64,000 bases of DNA. It comes from CAVSWN01 sp963770995 (lineage in GTDB: Bacteria > Acidobacteriota > Vicinamibacteria > Vicinamibacterales > CAVVIG01). Shown in pieces: positions 35,397-45,101 of the stretch. The translations under genes were made by a program, and so were the position numbers. Within the stretch, counting starts at the first letter, position 1. Each line of letters begins with the position of its first letter. The notes below the pieces were generated by a model. It did not search any database, was not told the origin of the DNA, and was given only the letters and a program-made list of their open reading frames with translations. The DNA lies in contig CAVYRS010000004.1 of NCBI GenBank assembly GCA_963770995.1, positions 186,001-250,000 on the forward strand, written 5' to 3'.

Positions 35397-36526
35397 CAGG
35401 TCGGCGGTGTGCCGACCATGTCGGCCGGGCGACCGCGGTCCGCTCCACGACGCACTCGCGCAAGCGTCTCACGCGCGGCTCGCGGCCAGTCGTATCGCGC
35501 CAGCACCGCGGGCGCCGCGGCGAGCAGACGCGACGCGCGTCGTTCGTCGAACAGGAGTCGATTCGAGCGCTCGCGTGACGCACGGACGATCGTCCGCCGG
35601 CACGTACAGCGCCGCGTCGCCGCAGCTCTCGCGCGCGACCGGGGTGTCGAGCAGCACCGGCGGCACACCGGCGGCCAGCGCTTCGAGCGGCGTCAGGCCC
35701 AGCCCTTCGTATTCGGACAGGAACGCAAAGGCGCGCGCCTGGCCGTACAGCTCGCGCGAGCTCGGCGTCGGCGACGTACTCGGTGCCACCGGACGCGGCC
35801 TGCGAGTCCCTCCGCTGCGATCGTCCGCCGCAGGTCCTCGCGCGGATAGCTGCGATTGTCGCCGACGATGTCGAGCGACGCGTCGGGTGCGCGGCGCGCG
35901 ATGGGGCCGAACGCGCGAATCAGGTCGGGCACGTGCCGGCGGTTGAAGATCGACCCCACGAACAGGACGGTCGGGCCGCGACCGCGGTGCCGTCCGCCGC
36001 CGTGACGGGCGCGTCAACGCCGGGCGGAATGACGTGAATCTTCGGCGCGGGCACGCCGAGCCGCTCGATGAGCTCGCGCCGCGAGAACTCGGAGATGGTG
36101 ACGACCGCCTGCGCCGCGCGCGCCGTCTGCCGCGGTGAGCCATCGCCGGCGGACGCCCTCGCGCAGCCGGAACCACTCGGGATGCGCGACGAACGAGACG
36201 TCGTGGATCGCGACGACGGTCGGAACGTCGAGCCGGAGCGGCGCCGTGTAGGCCGGCGCGAAGAACACGTCCAGGTGATCGGTCGCGCGACCGCGGCGGC
36301 AGGCGGACCTGCTCCCACCAGCGTGCCGCCGCGGCCCGCGCACGTCGCGCGTGGGAAACCGGCGGGCGTCGAGCGTCAGAGTCGAGCGGCTCCGGCGCGT
36401 ACAGCACGAACTCGTGGCGCCCGCGCGCGATCGTCGGCGGCCCACTCGCCGCAGCAGCCCCGCAAGGTACCGGCCGACGCCGGTCGCCTGTCCGCACAGC
36501 TCGCGCGCGTCTATGCCGATGCGCAT
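35396..36526 (-). CDS. Glycosyltransferase family 4 (frameshifted)
   Basis: Starts M-R-I-G-I-D-A-R-E-L-C-G-Q-A-T-G-V-G-R-Y at 36526. Recognisable blocks are VFFAPAYTAPLRLDVPTVV, AIHDVSFVAHPEWFRLREG and, later, RAFAFLSEYEGLGLTPLEAL with AAGVPPVLLDTPVARESCG, the GT4 nucleotide-sugar site. Many frame changes separate them. The closing YDWPRAARETLARV is in a third frame that ends at 35396, overlapping the next start. Length without breaks would be about 375 residues, normal for GT4. Confidence 0.75.
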
Positions 36527-37678
36527 CGCCGATGCTCGATCGCGCGCTCGGTAGGCGCGCGTACGACCGCCGCGCGCCGATGTCGTCCCAGTCGAACAGG
36601 CGGGAACGCTCGAGGCCCTTGCGCGACGCAGGACGCCGCGAACGCGCTCGTCGTCGATCAGCCGCTCGATCGCTGCGCGCGACGCACCGTCGGCGTCGTC
36701 CGGATCGACGAGCAGACCCGCGTCGCCGAGCGACTTCGGGCAGCGCGCCGCGATTCGCGGCGACGACCGGCACGCCGAGCGGTCATCGCCTCGAGCACCG
36801 GGAATCCCGAAGCCTTCGTCGAAGGACGGCTGCACCAGCAGACGGGCGCCCTCGTACAGCGCGCGGCGGTCCGGGCTTCGACGTAGCCGATGTGTCGGAC
36901 GCGGCCGCTGAGCGGCGGCGCGTGCGATCCGATCGAGCCATGGCTCGGCGTCGCGGCAGCGGCCTTGCCCGGCCAGCGACGCAGTCCGGCGGTACGTCGC
37001 GCCGCGCGTCGTCAGCGAGCCGCTCGTACGCGTCGAGCAGCCCGCCGACGTTCTTCCGCGGCTCGAGCGTGCCGAGAAACAGCACGTAGCCGTCGGCGGG
37101 CGCGCTTCGCGCGCGGCGCCCACGCCGGGCGCGCCGGGCGAGCAGACGGAGATCCGGTCGGCCGGGACACCGAAGCTGCCGCTCGACCTCGCGCTGCCGT
37201 GAACTCGCGAGAGCACGACGATCCGGTCGGCGCGCTGGGCGTGTTCGCGCGCGAGCGCCGGGTAGTCGCGGCGGATCTCGGCGCGCGTCCGCTCGGGATG
37301 GGTCGAGAAAGTCGAGATCGTGAATGGTGATGACCTGCGCCGCGTGCCGCGCCGGCAGCAGCAGCGGATGCAGCGAGTGCGTCGACGTCGAACGCGCGGC
37401 CGGTCAGGCGCTCGGCCGGCGGCCAGCCCAGCCGGTGCCACGCGAAGTTCAGCAGCCTGCACCGGGACGCGCCGATCGACGGCCGTCGCGCCGGCGAGCT
37501 CGACCAGATCGGCGTAAGCCGATCTTTCCACGAGCTCGAGAACAGCGGCGAGCGTCGAGGCCGTCGGCGCCGTTTGCCGCGAAACGCGGCCGAGCAGCGC
37601 ACGCACGAGTTGATGCACGTACTCGCCGACGCCGCTGCGTTCGCGCAGCGCCGGACGGTAGTCGATCAGGACCCGCAC
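36526..37678 (-). CDS. Glycosyltransferase family 4 (frameshifted)
   Basis: Starts M-R-V-L-I-D-Y-R-P-A-L-R-E-R-S-G-V-G-E-Y at 37678 and is the first gene of the minus-strand polysaccharide operon. Blocks seen in changing frames include HPERTRAEIRRDYPALAREH, ADRIVVLSR, VLFLGTLEPRKNVGGLLDAY, VQPSFDEGFGIP and a closing LFDWDDIGA. The break density is the highest in the window, roughly one per 60-100 nt. The 3' end near 36526-36540 is approximate. Donor specificity is unknown. Confidence 0.72.
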
Positions 37679-37715
37679 TTGTTTAAGTCTTTCCGAGTCA
37701 GTATCTTATTGTGAA

Positions 37716-39029
37716 ATGAAAATCGCTGTCGTTGGAACAGGGTACGTCGGCCTCGTGCTGGGCGCCTGCCTGGCCGAGAACGGCAACACGTCATCTGCGT
37801 CGACAAGGACGAGGCCAAGATTGACACGCTCGAGGCGGGCAAGATGCCCATCTACGAGCCCGGTCTCGAGGAGATGGTTCGCCGCAATGCACACGAAGAG
37901 CGCCTGACCTTCACGACCGACCTCGCCGGCGGCCGTTCAGGCGTCCGAAATCGTCTTCATCGCGGTCGGCACGCCGCAGGGCGAAGATGGGTCCGCCGAC
38001 CTGCAGCACGTGCTGGCCGTGGCGCGCGACGTCGGCCGGGCGATGAACAAGTACACGGTGGTCGTGGACAAGAGCACGGTGCCGGTCGGCACGGCCGCAG
38101 AAGGTTCACGACGCCATTGCCGAGCGAGACCAACGCAGCCGTTCAGCGTCGTCAGCAATCCGGAGTTCCTCAAGCAGGGCGCGGCGATCGAAGACTTCAT
38201 GAAGCCCGATCGCGTCGTCGTCGGCACGGAGCCGGACGACCGATCGGGCGATCGAGATCATGAAGGAGCTGTACGCGCCGTTCACGCGAACAGGCGCGCC
38301 GATCATGATGATGGACACGGCCAGCGCCGAGCTCTGCAAGTACGCGGCGAACTCCATTCTCGCGACGCGCATTTCGTTCATGAACGAGATCGCGAACGTG
38401 TGCGAACTGGTCGGCGCCGACGTCGATCAGGTGCGGAAGGCGATCGGTGCGGATCGGCGGATCGGTCACGTCGTTCCTGTTTCCGGGCGTCGGCTACGGC
38501 GGCAGCTGCTTTCCGAAGGACGTCAAGGCGCTGCTGCAGATCGGCGGCGGACAAGGGCTACGACTTCAAGATTCTGCGTGCCGTCGAAGCAGGTCAACGG
38601 ATCGCAGAAACAGCGGCTCGTCGAGAAGATGCGAGCAGCACTTCAAGGATCTGAACGGGCGCACGATCGCGCTGTGGGGTCTGGCGTTCAAGCCGCGAAC
38701 CGACGACATGCGCGACGCACCGGCGATCCCGATCATCGAACGGCTGCTGGAGCGCGGCGCCACGGTGCGCGCGTACGATCCGGAGGCCGCGACCCCGGTC
38801 GCCGCGCGGCTCTTCAACGGCCGCATTGCGCTGTGCGAGAAGAGCTACGACGCGCTGGCCGGCGCCGACGCGCTCGCCATCGTGACCGAGTGGAACGAGT
38901 TCCGCGAACCCGATTTCGAGCAAGATGCGTTCGCTGCTTCGCGAGCCGGTCGTGTTCGACGGCCGCAACATCTACTCGCCCGAGCACATGCGCGCGCTCG
39001 GCTTCACGTACTTCTCCATTGGTCGCTGA
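37716..39029 (+). CDS. ugd: UDP-glucose 6-dehydrogenase (frameshifted)
   Basis: Oxidises UDP-glucose twice to UDP-glucuronate with NAD. The N-terminus M-K-I-A-V-V-G-T-G-Y-V-G-L-V-L-G-A at 37716 is followed by MPIYEPGLEEMVRRN, VVDKSTVPVGTA, NPEFLKQGAAIEDFMKPDR, the lysine-containing ELCKYAANSILATRISFMNE, and PGVGYGGSCFPKDV, which contains the catalytic cysteine. The closing block is ALWGLAFKPRTDDMRDAP. I resolved about ten breaks: one missing G near 37790 and single extra bases near 37927, 38099, 38125, 38137, 38240, 38470, 38547, 38588, 38632 and 38925. It feeds Uxs at 29758. It is divergent from the glycosyltransferase operon across only 37 nt. Confidence 0.88.
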
Positions 39030-40021
39030 ATCTCGCACGGTCCTCGTGACTGGCGGCGCCGGCTACATCGGCAGCCACGCGTCGAAGGCTCTTCGCGCTG
39101 CCGGCTACCGCGTCGTCGTGTTCGACAACCTGAGCTGGGCCATCGGCAGGCCGTGCGCTACGGCGAGCTGGTCGAGGGCGACATCTCCGACGTCGCTGCC
39201 GTTCGCCAGGCGCTGCGCCGGCACGACGTGTTCGCCGTGATGCACTTTGCGGCGTTCGTTGACGTCGGCGACTCGGTGCGGGAGCCGGCCACGCTACTAT
39301 CGCAACAACGTCTGCGGAACGCTGAGTCGTGCTCGAGGCGATGGCCGCCGAATCGGTACGCTACATCGTGTTCTCGTCGACGTGCGCCACCTATGGCGAA
39401 CCGATCGAGACACCGATCGTGGAGACGCACCCGCAGCGTCCGATCAACGCCTACGGCGAAACGAAGCTGGCGATCGAGCGGGCGCTGCCGCACTACGAGC
39501 GTGCCTATGAGCTGCGCTATGTCGCGCTCCGGTACTTCAACGCCGCCGGCGCCGATCCCGACGGTGAGCTGGGAGAAGATCACTCGCCGGAGATCCACAT
39601 CATTCCGCGTGCCATCGACGCGGCGACCGGGGGGGCGGGCCTGCAGGTGTTCGGCGACGACTATCCGACGCCCGACGGCACCTGCCTGCGGGACTATGTG
39701 CACGTGTCCGATCTCTCCGACGCGCACGTCCTGGCGCTGCAGGCCATTGTCGAGACGGGAAAATCCGGCATGTACAACCTGGGCACCGGACGTCCGCACT
39801 CGGTGCGCGAGGTGATCGGCAGCGTCGAGCGAATCACGGGGCTTCGCGTCCCGTGGACGCTCGCGCCGCGGCGGGCCGGCGATCCCGCCGTGCTCTACGC
39901 GGCGGCCCACAAGGCGCACGCCGAGCTGCACTGGACACCGCGCCACGCCGAGCTCGACGCGATCGTGAGCACCGCGTGGAACTGGCATCGCGCGCATCCG
40001 AAGGGGTACGGGGCCAAATAG
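39019..40021 (+). CDS. galE: UDP-glucose 4-epimerase (frameshifted)
   Basis: Interconverts UDP-glucose and UDP-galactose. The Rossmann loop V-T-G-G-A-G-Y-I-G-S-H is near the start, the catalytic S-S-T-C-A-T-Y-G and Y-G-E-T-K segments are intact, and RYFNAAGADPDGELGEDH and TPDGTCLRDYVHVSDLSDAH are diagnostic of GalE. A TTG at 39019 overlapping the end of ugd is the best available start. Breaks near 39143 (lost G in a G run), 39295 and 39332 (extra bases) disturb the first third only. Its product would add galactose-type units to the polysaccharide. Confidence 0.88.
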
Positions 40022-40179
40022 TGTCGCGCCTCAGACGCTCGTTGTGGCACGAGGGCGGCGAGGCGCCCGGCTGGCAAGGCGCGAGGAGAGAGAATATCGG
40101 GAATATGCGACCGACGAGCAACGCAGCCAGGCGGGATGCATCGCCGGCGGAATGCAAACGAGCGTCTGAGGCGCGACAC
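40021..40179. mobile_element. MITE-like element with 23-bp perfect terminal inverted repeats
   Basis: GTGTCGCGCCTCAGACGCTCGTT at 40021-40043 is exactly complementary to 40157-40179. The interior is also partly self-complementary (GGCGAGGCGCCCGGCTGGC against GCAGCCAGGCGGGATGCATC), so about 160 nt can fold into one long hairpin. It codes for nothing convincing and fills the gap between galE and msbA. Non-autonomous transposition is an inference, and a structured RNA is the alternative. Confidence 0.7.
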
Positions 40180-40184
40180 TGAAA

Positions 40185-41952
40185 ATGCCGCGGCAACGCA
40201 CAACGCTGCGTCGCCTGTTCCGCTACTCGCTTCCGTATCGCTCGCGGCTCGCGTGGGCCGTGCTCGGCATGGTGGTGTATGCCCTCGGGTCGGCGGGCCT
40301 CGCGTATCTCATCAAGCCCATCTTCGACAACCTGCTGCCGAAACAGGAACAGGTCGCGATCATCGCGTGGTCCGTGGTCGGCGTCTACCTCCTCAAGGGC
40401 ATGGGGTCGTATGCCTCGTCGTACCTCATGGCCGACGTGGGACAGCGCGTCGTCATGGATCTGCGGAACGAGCTGTATCGCCACATCCTCAGTCAGTCGG
40501 CTGGATTCTTCGCGCAGGGCGCGACGGGCCGTCTGTTGTCGCGCATCAGCAACGACGTGGGGCAGGTGCAGCAGGCGGTGTCGGAAACCGCCGGCGATCT
40601 CGCCCGCGAGACGCTGGCGCTCGTCGGTTTCGCGGGCCTCATGTTCTGGATCGACGCGCGGCTCGCGCTCGTGTGCATGACCGGCGCTCCGCTCATCATC
40701 TATCCGCTCGTGCGGCTCGGCCAGCGCGTGCGACGGACGACGCGGCGCAGCCAGGAGGCGCTCGAATACATCTCACACCTGAGCACCGAGACGTTCACCG
40801 GTCATCGCATTGTGAAGGCCTTCGGGACCGAGCGGCAGGAAGGCGACCGCTTCGCGCGCGCCTCCTACAAACTGTTTCGCACGAACATGAAGGTGACCGC
40901 CTCGATGGCCAGCCTGCCGCCGTTGATGGAGCTGCTGGGCGGGATCGGGATGGCGGCGGCGTTGTGGTACGGCGTGAGCCAGATCTCCGCGAACCGCCTC
41001 ACGCAGGGACAGTTCGTCGCCTTTTTCACCGCCGTCTTCATGATGTACGGCCCGGCGAAGAAACTGAGCCGTGTCAACGCCAACCTCCAGCAGGCGATTG
41101 CGGCGTCGGAGCGCATCTTCGAGATGCTCGACACGCACACCGAAGTGCTCGAGCATCCCGGAGCGACCGGCGCTCCAGCCGTTTCAGCACGCCATCGAGT
41201 TTCGCGACGTCGCGTTCGGGTACGACGAGGCCGAGAGCCGCATCCTGCGCGGCGTCTCGTTCAGCGTTCGCGCGGGCCAGATGGTGGCAATCGTCGGCCG
41301 CAGCGGCGCGGGCAAGACCACGCTGGTCAACCTGCTCCCGCGCTTCTACGATGTCAGTGCGGGAGCGATCCTGATCGACGGCGTCGACATCCGCTCAGTC
41401 ACGCTGGCGTCGCTGCGCAGCCAGATCGGTATCGTCACCCAGGACACTGTGTTGTTTGACGACACCGTTGCGAGCAACATCGCCTATGGGTCGCCCTCCG
41501 CGCCGGTGGAGGCGGTTGAAGCCGCGGCGCGAGCGGCGAACGCCCACGATTTCGTGAAGGCGCTGCCGCAGGGCTATCAGACGATGATTGGCGAGCGCGG
41601 GCAGCGGCTGTCGGGCGGGCAGCGCCAGCGGCTCGCGATCGCGCGAGCGCTTCTGAAGAACGCGCCGATCCTCGTGCTCGACGAAGCGACGTCCGCGCTC
41701 GATGCGGAATCGGAACTGCTCGTGCAGGAAGCGCTGGCGAACCTGCTGTTGAATCGTACGTCGTTCGTCATTGCACACCGGCTGTCGACGATCCGTCGCG
41801 CCGACGCGATCATCGTCCTCGAGCGGGGCAGGGTCGTGGAGGTTGGCCGCCACGACGATCTGCTCGCGCGGCCCGACGGCACATACGCGACGCTGTATCA
41901 GCTCCAGTTGCTCGAGGGCCGGAAGGCGGAGCGAAGAATGGTCCCCTCGTGA
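40185..41952 (+). CDS. msbA: ABC transporter MsbA-like, lipid A/polysaccharide flippase (one frameshift)
   Basis: A half-size ABC exporter: six transmembrane helices (residues about 20-310) fused to an ATPase. The ATPase has Walker A GRSGAGKTTLVN, signature RLSGGQRQRLAIARAL, Walker B ILVLDEATSALD and the switch histidine in VIAHRLSTI. MsbA flips lipid A core or similar lipids across the inner membrane. The frame changes once near 41163 between EVLEHPGA and PALQPFQ, consistent with a single base error. It ends overlapping the yicC start (GTGA). The start at 40185 lies 5 nt after the MITE-like element. Confidence 0.9.
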
Positions 41953-42843
41953 TCAAGTCGATGACCGGATTCGCCTCGGTGACGCGCGAAGACGAGCGCG
42001 CGACGATGACGGTGACGATTCGAGCGCTCAATCACCGCTATCTCGATCTGCAGCTCCGGATCCCTCAGGCGCTGGCCGCGCTCGAGGCCGACGTCCGATC
42101 GCTCGTCGGCAAGCGCGTGGCGCGGGGCCGCGTCGAGCTCGGGCTGTCGCTTCAGATGCGGCAGGTGCCGGGGGTGGACGTGGAGTTCAACGAGGCCTTC
42201 GGCCGGGCGCTCGAGACCGCGCTCGACCAGGCCCGCGACCGCGGATTGGTGAGCGGCACGCTGACACCTGGCGATCTGCTGCGCATGCCGCAGGCGATCA
42301 CGATTCGCGATCGCCAGGCCGCCGACGGATCCCGAAGTGCAGACGGCCGTGGCCGGGCAGGCGATCGTGGCGATTGGCGACGCGCTTGCCGATCTCGACG
42401 GCATGCGATCGCGGGAAGGCGACCACCTCCGCGCCGATCTCGACGGCCGCCGAACGTTCGTCGCCGACCTGGTGGAGCGCATCGCAGGCGCGGCTGACGA
42501 AGGACGCGCCGCGTTTGAAGCACGGTTGGCGGAACGCGTCCGCGAGCTTCGGATCGACCTGCAGGCAGACGAGACATCCGTGGCGCAGGAAATCGTGCGC
42601 ATGGCGGCGCGGTCTGACATCAGCGAAGAAGTGGCGCGATTTCGCGCGCATGTGTCGCACTGGGTGGCGCTCGCTGACAGCGCGGAGTCGTGCGGCCGCA
42701 AACTCGATTTCCTGCTGCAGGAGATGAACCGCGAAGTGAACACGATGGGATCGAAGGCCGATGGCCTGCGCGTGTCGGAGCTGGTGATCGCCGCGAAGGC
42801 CGAGCTCGAGAAGATGCGGGAGCAGGTACAGAACGTTGAGTAG
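41949..42843 (+). CDS. yicC: YicC family endoribonuclease (one frameshift)
   Basis: YicC proteins are cytoplasmic endoribonucleases that affect RNA turnover in stationary phase and stress. The start V/M-I-K-S-M-T-G-F-A and ALNHRYLDLQLRIP are the N-terminal family signature. The C-terminal half (DUF1732) reads KLDFLLQEMNREVNTMGSKA and ELVIAAKAELEKMREQVQNVE. The frame changes near 42325-42335, consistent with one base error between DRQAADG and PEVQTAVAGQA. It is translationally coupled on both sides, with GTGA overlap to msbA and a TTG gmk start inside its last codons. The yicC-gmk order is widespread. Confidence 0.9.
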
Positions 42844-43474
42844 CCCTTCGACAGGCTCAGGGCAGGTCCGCGGGCTGCTGTTCATCGTGTCAGCGCCGTC
42901 GGGCACCGGCAAGACCACGGTCGTCGAGCGGCTGGTCGAGCAGACGCCGAATCTCGCGATGTCGCGGTCGTACACGTCGCGCGCGATGCGTGCCGGCGAA
43001 ACCGACGGCGTGGACTACACGTTCGTCACCCGGGAGCAATTCGAGGCGATGATTGCGGCCGGGGAGTTCCTGGAGTGGGCCGATGTGTTCGGCAATCTCT
43101 ATGGCACCGGCGCCGCGGATACGGAGCGGCACCTCGCCTCCGGCGTCGACCTGGTGCTCGTGATCGACGTCCAGGGCGCGCGGCAGGTGCGGGTGCGGGG
43201 CCTGGCCGCGACCACGGTGTTCGTCATGCCGCCGTCGCTCGCGGTGCTGGAGCGGCGGCTCCGCGGCCGGAGCAAGGACCCCGAGCCGGAAATCCAGCGC
43301 CGGCTGTCCGTCGCCCGTGAGGAAGTCGCGGCGTTTTCGGAGTACGATTATCTCGTCGTCAACGACGAGCTCGACGGCGCCGTCGGGTGCCTGCGCAGCA
43401 TCGTCATCGCCGAGCGCTCCCGCCTGCAGCGGATGCGGGGTGAGGCCGAAAGCATCATCAGGACATTCTCATGA
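42836..43474 (+). CDS. gmk: Guanylate kinase
   Basis: Phosphorylates GMP to GDP. The P-loop S-A-P-S-G-T-G-K-T-T and the GMP-binding block YTSRAMRAGETDGVDYTFV are present, as is VIDVQGARQVR. The family usually begins 5-10 residues before the P-loop strand. Here residues 2-10 (SSPSTGSGQ) are encoded by an R1 element, and the only usable start is the TTG at 42836, inside the end of yicC. The enzyme core is complete at 212 residues. Confidence 0.94.
   Translation: MSSPSTGSGQVRGLLFIVSAPSGTGKTTVVERLVEQTPNLAMSRSYTSRAMRAGETDGVDYTFVTREQFEAMIAAGEFLEWADVFGNLYGTGAADTERHLASGVDLVLVIDVQGARQVRVRGLAATTVFVMPPSLAVLERRLRGRSKDPEPEIQRRLSVAREEVAAFSEYDYLVVNDELDGAVGCLRSIVIAERSRLQRMRGEAESIIRTFS
42843..42867. repeat. 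R1 element forming the gmk N-terminal codons
   Basis: GCCCTTCGACAGGCTCAGGGCAGG is a single R1 copy lying between the yicC stop codon and the first native gmk residues. Confidence 0.82.
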
Positions 43475-43492
43475 TCGAGAAGGAGAATCTGG

Positions 43493-43575
43493 TAATCGAA
43501 TAATTGGGTAATCGGGTAATTGAATTGCTCAATTGCCCAATCAATTACCCGATTACCCGATTATCCAATTACCCG
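43493..43575. repeat. Word-hairpin, GGTAATCG type, abutting coaBC start
   Basis: CTGGTAATCGAATAATTGGGTAATCGGGTAATTGAATT pairs with CAATTACCCGATTACCCGATTATCCAATTACCCG across a short loop. The last CCCG touches the ATG at 43576. The same word precedes trxB (7219-7331). rpoZ, often found between gmk and coaBC in other bacteria, is absent here. Confidence 0.92.
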
Positions 43576-44796
43576 ATGCTCGTTGCACTAGGCGTCACCG
43601 GCGGGATCGGCGCGTACAAGGCCGTCGAGGTCGCGCGCGGCCTGCAGAAGCGAGGCCACGACGTCGTCGCCGTGATGACGCGCGCGGCGACGCAGTTCGT
43701 CGGCGCGATCACGTTCGAAGCGATCACGCAGCGGCGCGTCATTACCGATCAGTTCGAGCCTGGCGCCAACGCCGACATCGAGCACATCGCGCTCGCGTCG
43801 ACGATCGATCTACTGCTCATCGCGCCCGCCACGGCCAACATCATCGGCAAGCTTGCGAACGGGATCGCCGACGATTTTCTCTCCACGCTCTACACCGCGA
43901 CGCGCGCGCCGGTGCTGATGGCGCCGGCGATGAACACCAACATGTTCGAGCACGAGGCGGTCCGCAAGAACCTGGATACGCTCGTGGCTCGCGGTGTCCG
44001 CTTCGTCGATCCGGGCGAGGGGTATCTGGCGTGCGGTTGGATCGGCAAGGGCCGGCTCGCCGAACCCGACGCGATTGTGGCCGCGGCCGACGCGATGCTG
44101 CGGCCCGAGGGACCGCTGCGCGGGCAGCGCGTGCTGGTCACTGCCGGGCCGACGTACGAAGACTTCGATCCCGTGCGGTTCATCGGCAACCGATCGAGCG
44201 GCCGCATGGGCTATGCCGTGGCGGCCGAAGCCACCAGACGCGGCGCCGCGGTCACGCTCGTGACTGGTCCGACGGCGATTGAGCCGCCGCGGGTGCACGA
44301 ACTGGTGCGCGTGCGGAGCGCTGCCGAGATGCATCAGGCCGTCATGACGCGCGCCGGCGCGGTGGACATCGCGATCATGGCGGCGGCGGTCGCCGACTAC
44401 TCGCCGGCGCAGCGCAACGACCAGAAGGTCCCCAAGATTGGGGAGTCGATGACGCTCGTCCTGAACAAGACGCCCGATATCCTCGGCGACCTGGGCTACC
44501 GGCGGTTGGCGTCAGGCAAGGGCCCCTTGCTCGTGGGGTTCGCCGCTGAAACCGAGAACGTGGTTACCAAGGCGGTCGAGAAACGCGAACGCAAACACGC
44601 GGATCTGATCGTCGCCAACGACGTGTCGCGCAAGGATGCGGGCTTCGACGTCGAGACCAACGCCGTGACGATCGTCGGCGCCGCCGGCGTCGAAACGCTT
44701 CCGTTGCAAACCAAGGTGCGCGTCGCCGCCGAAATCCTGGATCGCGTAGAAAAACTTCTTGCTGGAAGTCCGGCTAAAGCCGGACGCCACAGCTGA
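43576..44796 (+). CDS. coaBC: Bifunctional phosphopantothenoylcysteine decarboxylase/synthetase
   Basis: Catalyses two steps of coenzyme A synthesis: joining cysteine to 4'-phosphopantothenate (CoaB, C-terminal half) and decarboxylating the product (CoaC, FMN-dependent N-terminal half). The CoaC half has GVTGGIGAYKAVE, the APAMNTNM motif and the active-site YLACGWIGKGRLAEP loop with its cysteine. The CoaB half has VTAGPTYEDFDPVRFIGNRSSG and GFAAETENV. At 406 residues it is normal. The last residues (SPAKAGRHS) and the stop come from an R2 repeat arm, so the true C-terminus probably ended around EKLLAG. Confidence 0.95.
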   Translation: MLVALGVTGGIGAYKAVEVARGLQKRGHDVVAVMTRAATQFVGAITFEAITQRRVITDQFEPGANADIEHIALASTIDLLLIAPATANIIGKLANGIADDFLSTLYTATRAPVLMAPAMNTNMFEHEAVRKNLDTLVARGVRFVDPGEGYLACGWIGKGRLAEPDAIVAAADAMLRPEGPLRGQRVLVTAGPTYEDFDPVRFIGNRSSGRMGYAVAAEATRRGAAVTLVTGPTAIEPPRVHELVRVRSAAEMHQAVMTRAGAVDIAIMAAAVADYSPAQRNDQKVPKIGESMTLVLNKTPDILGDLGYRRLASGKGPLLVGFAAETENVVTKAVEKRERKHADLIVANDVSRKDAGFDVETNAVTIVGAAGVETLPLQTKVRVAAEILDRVEKLLAGSPAKAGRHS

Positions 44797-44906
44797 TGTT
44801 CTTCTTTGTACGTGGGGTCCGGCTTCCGCCTCCGCTCGCCTTATTCTTGCGAGCTACGGCGTGACACGCCGTAGCCTTGGCGAAGGCGGTTAGCCGGACC
44901 TGATCA
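44766..44906. repeat. R2 element with a second element (R3) nested in its right arm
   Basis: The left arm GTCCGGCTAAAGCCGGACGCCAC overlaps the coaBC stop. The right arm begins ACGTGGGGTCCGGCTT, is interrupted, and resumes TTAGCCGGACCTGATC. The 64-bp interruption starts CCGCCTCCGCTCGCC and ends GGCGAAGGCGG, has short terminal inverted repeats, and contains CTACGGCGTGACACGCCGTAG. Copying of one T at the junction is possible. Confidence 0.85.
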
Positions 44907-45000
44907 TGGATCGCGATCAACTCACCGAACATCTGAAATTCGCAGCTGAGCTCGGCGTCGCCGGCGTGAGCCGCGATCCCGTGTGGCGCAATCGCGACGT

Positions 45001-45076
45001 AAACGTAGGGGCGGACGCACGTGCCAGCCTCGAAGCCGATGCTGCAGGGCCGACACATAGGTCGGCCCCCACTCCG
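45001..45076. repeat. Palindromic insertion in the 5' part of the UDG gene
   Basis: GTAGGGGCGGACGCACGTG and GGGCCGACACATAGGTCGGCC with CCCCAC recall R2 in layout (two palindromic arms with GGGGC/CCCCAC edges) but differ in sequence. It separates MDRDQLTEHLKFAAELGVAG, encoded from 44906 in another frame, from the UDG core. Confidence 0.6.
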
Positions 45077-45101
45077 ATACCGTTGGTCATGGTCTCGCGA
45101 A

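Noticed and set aside
33363..37678. Pseudogenised glycosyltransferase cluster
   Set aside because: Breaks are single-base changes between intact blocks, and similar breaks occur in essential genes, so sequence error is more likely than decay.
40021..40179. Insertion sequence with transposase
   Set aside because: Only terminal repeats and a self-complementary interior are present, with no open frame of useful length.
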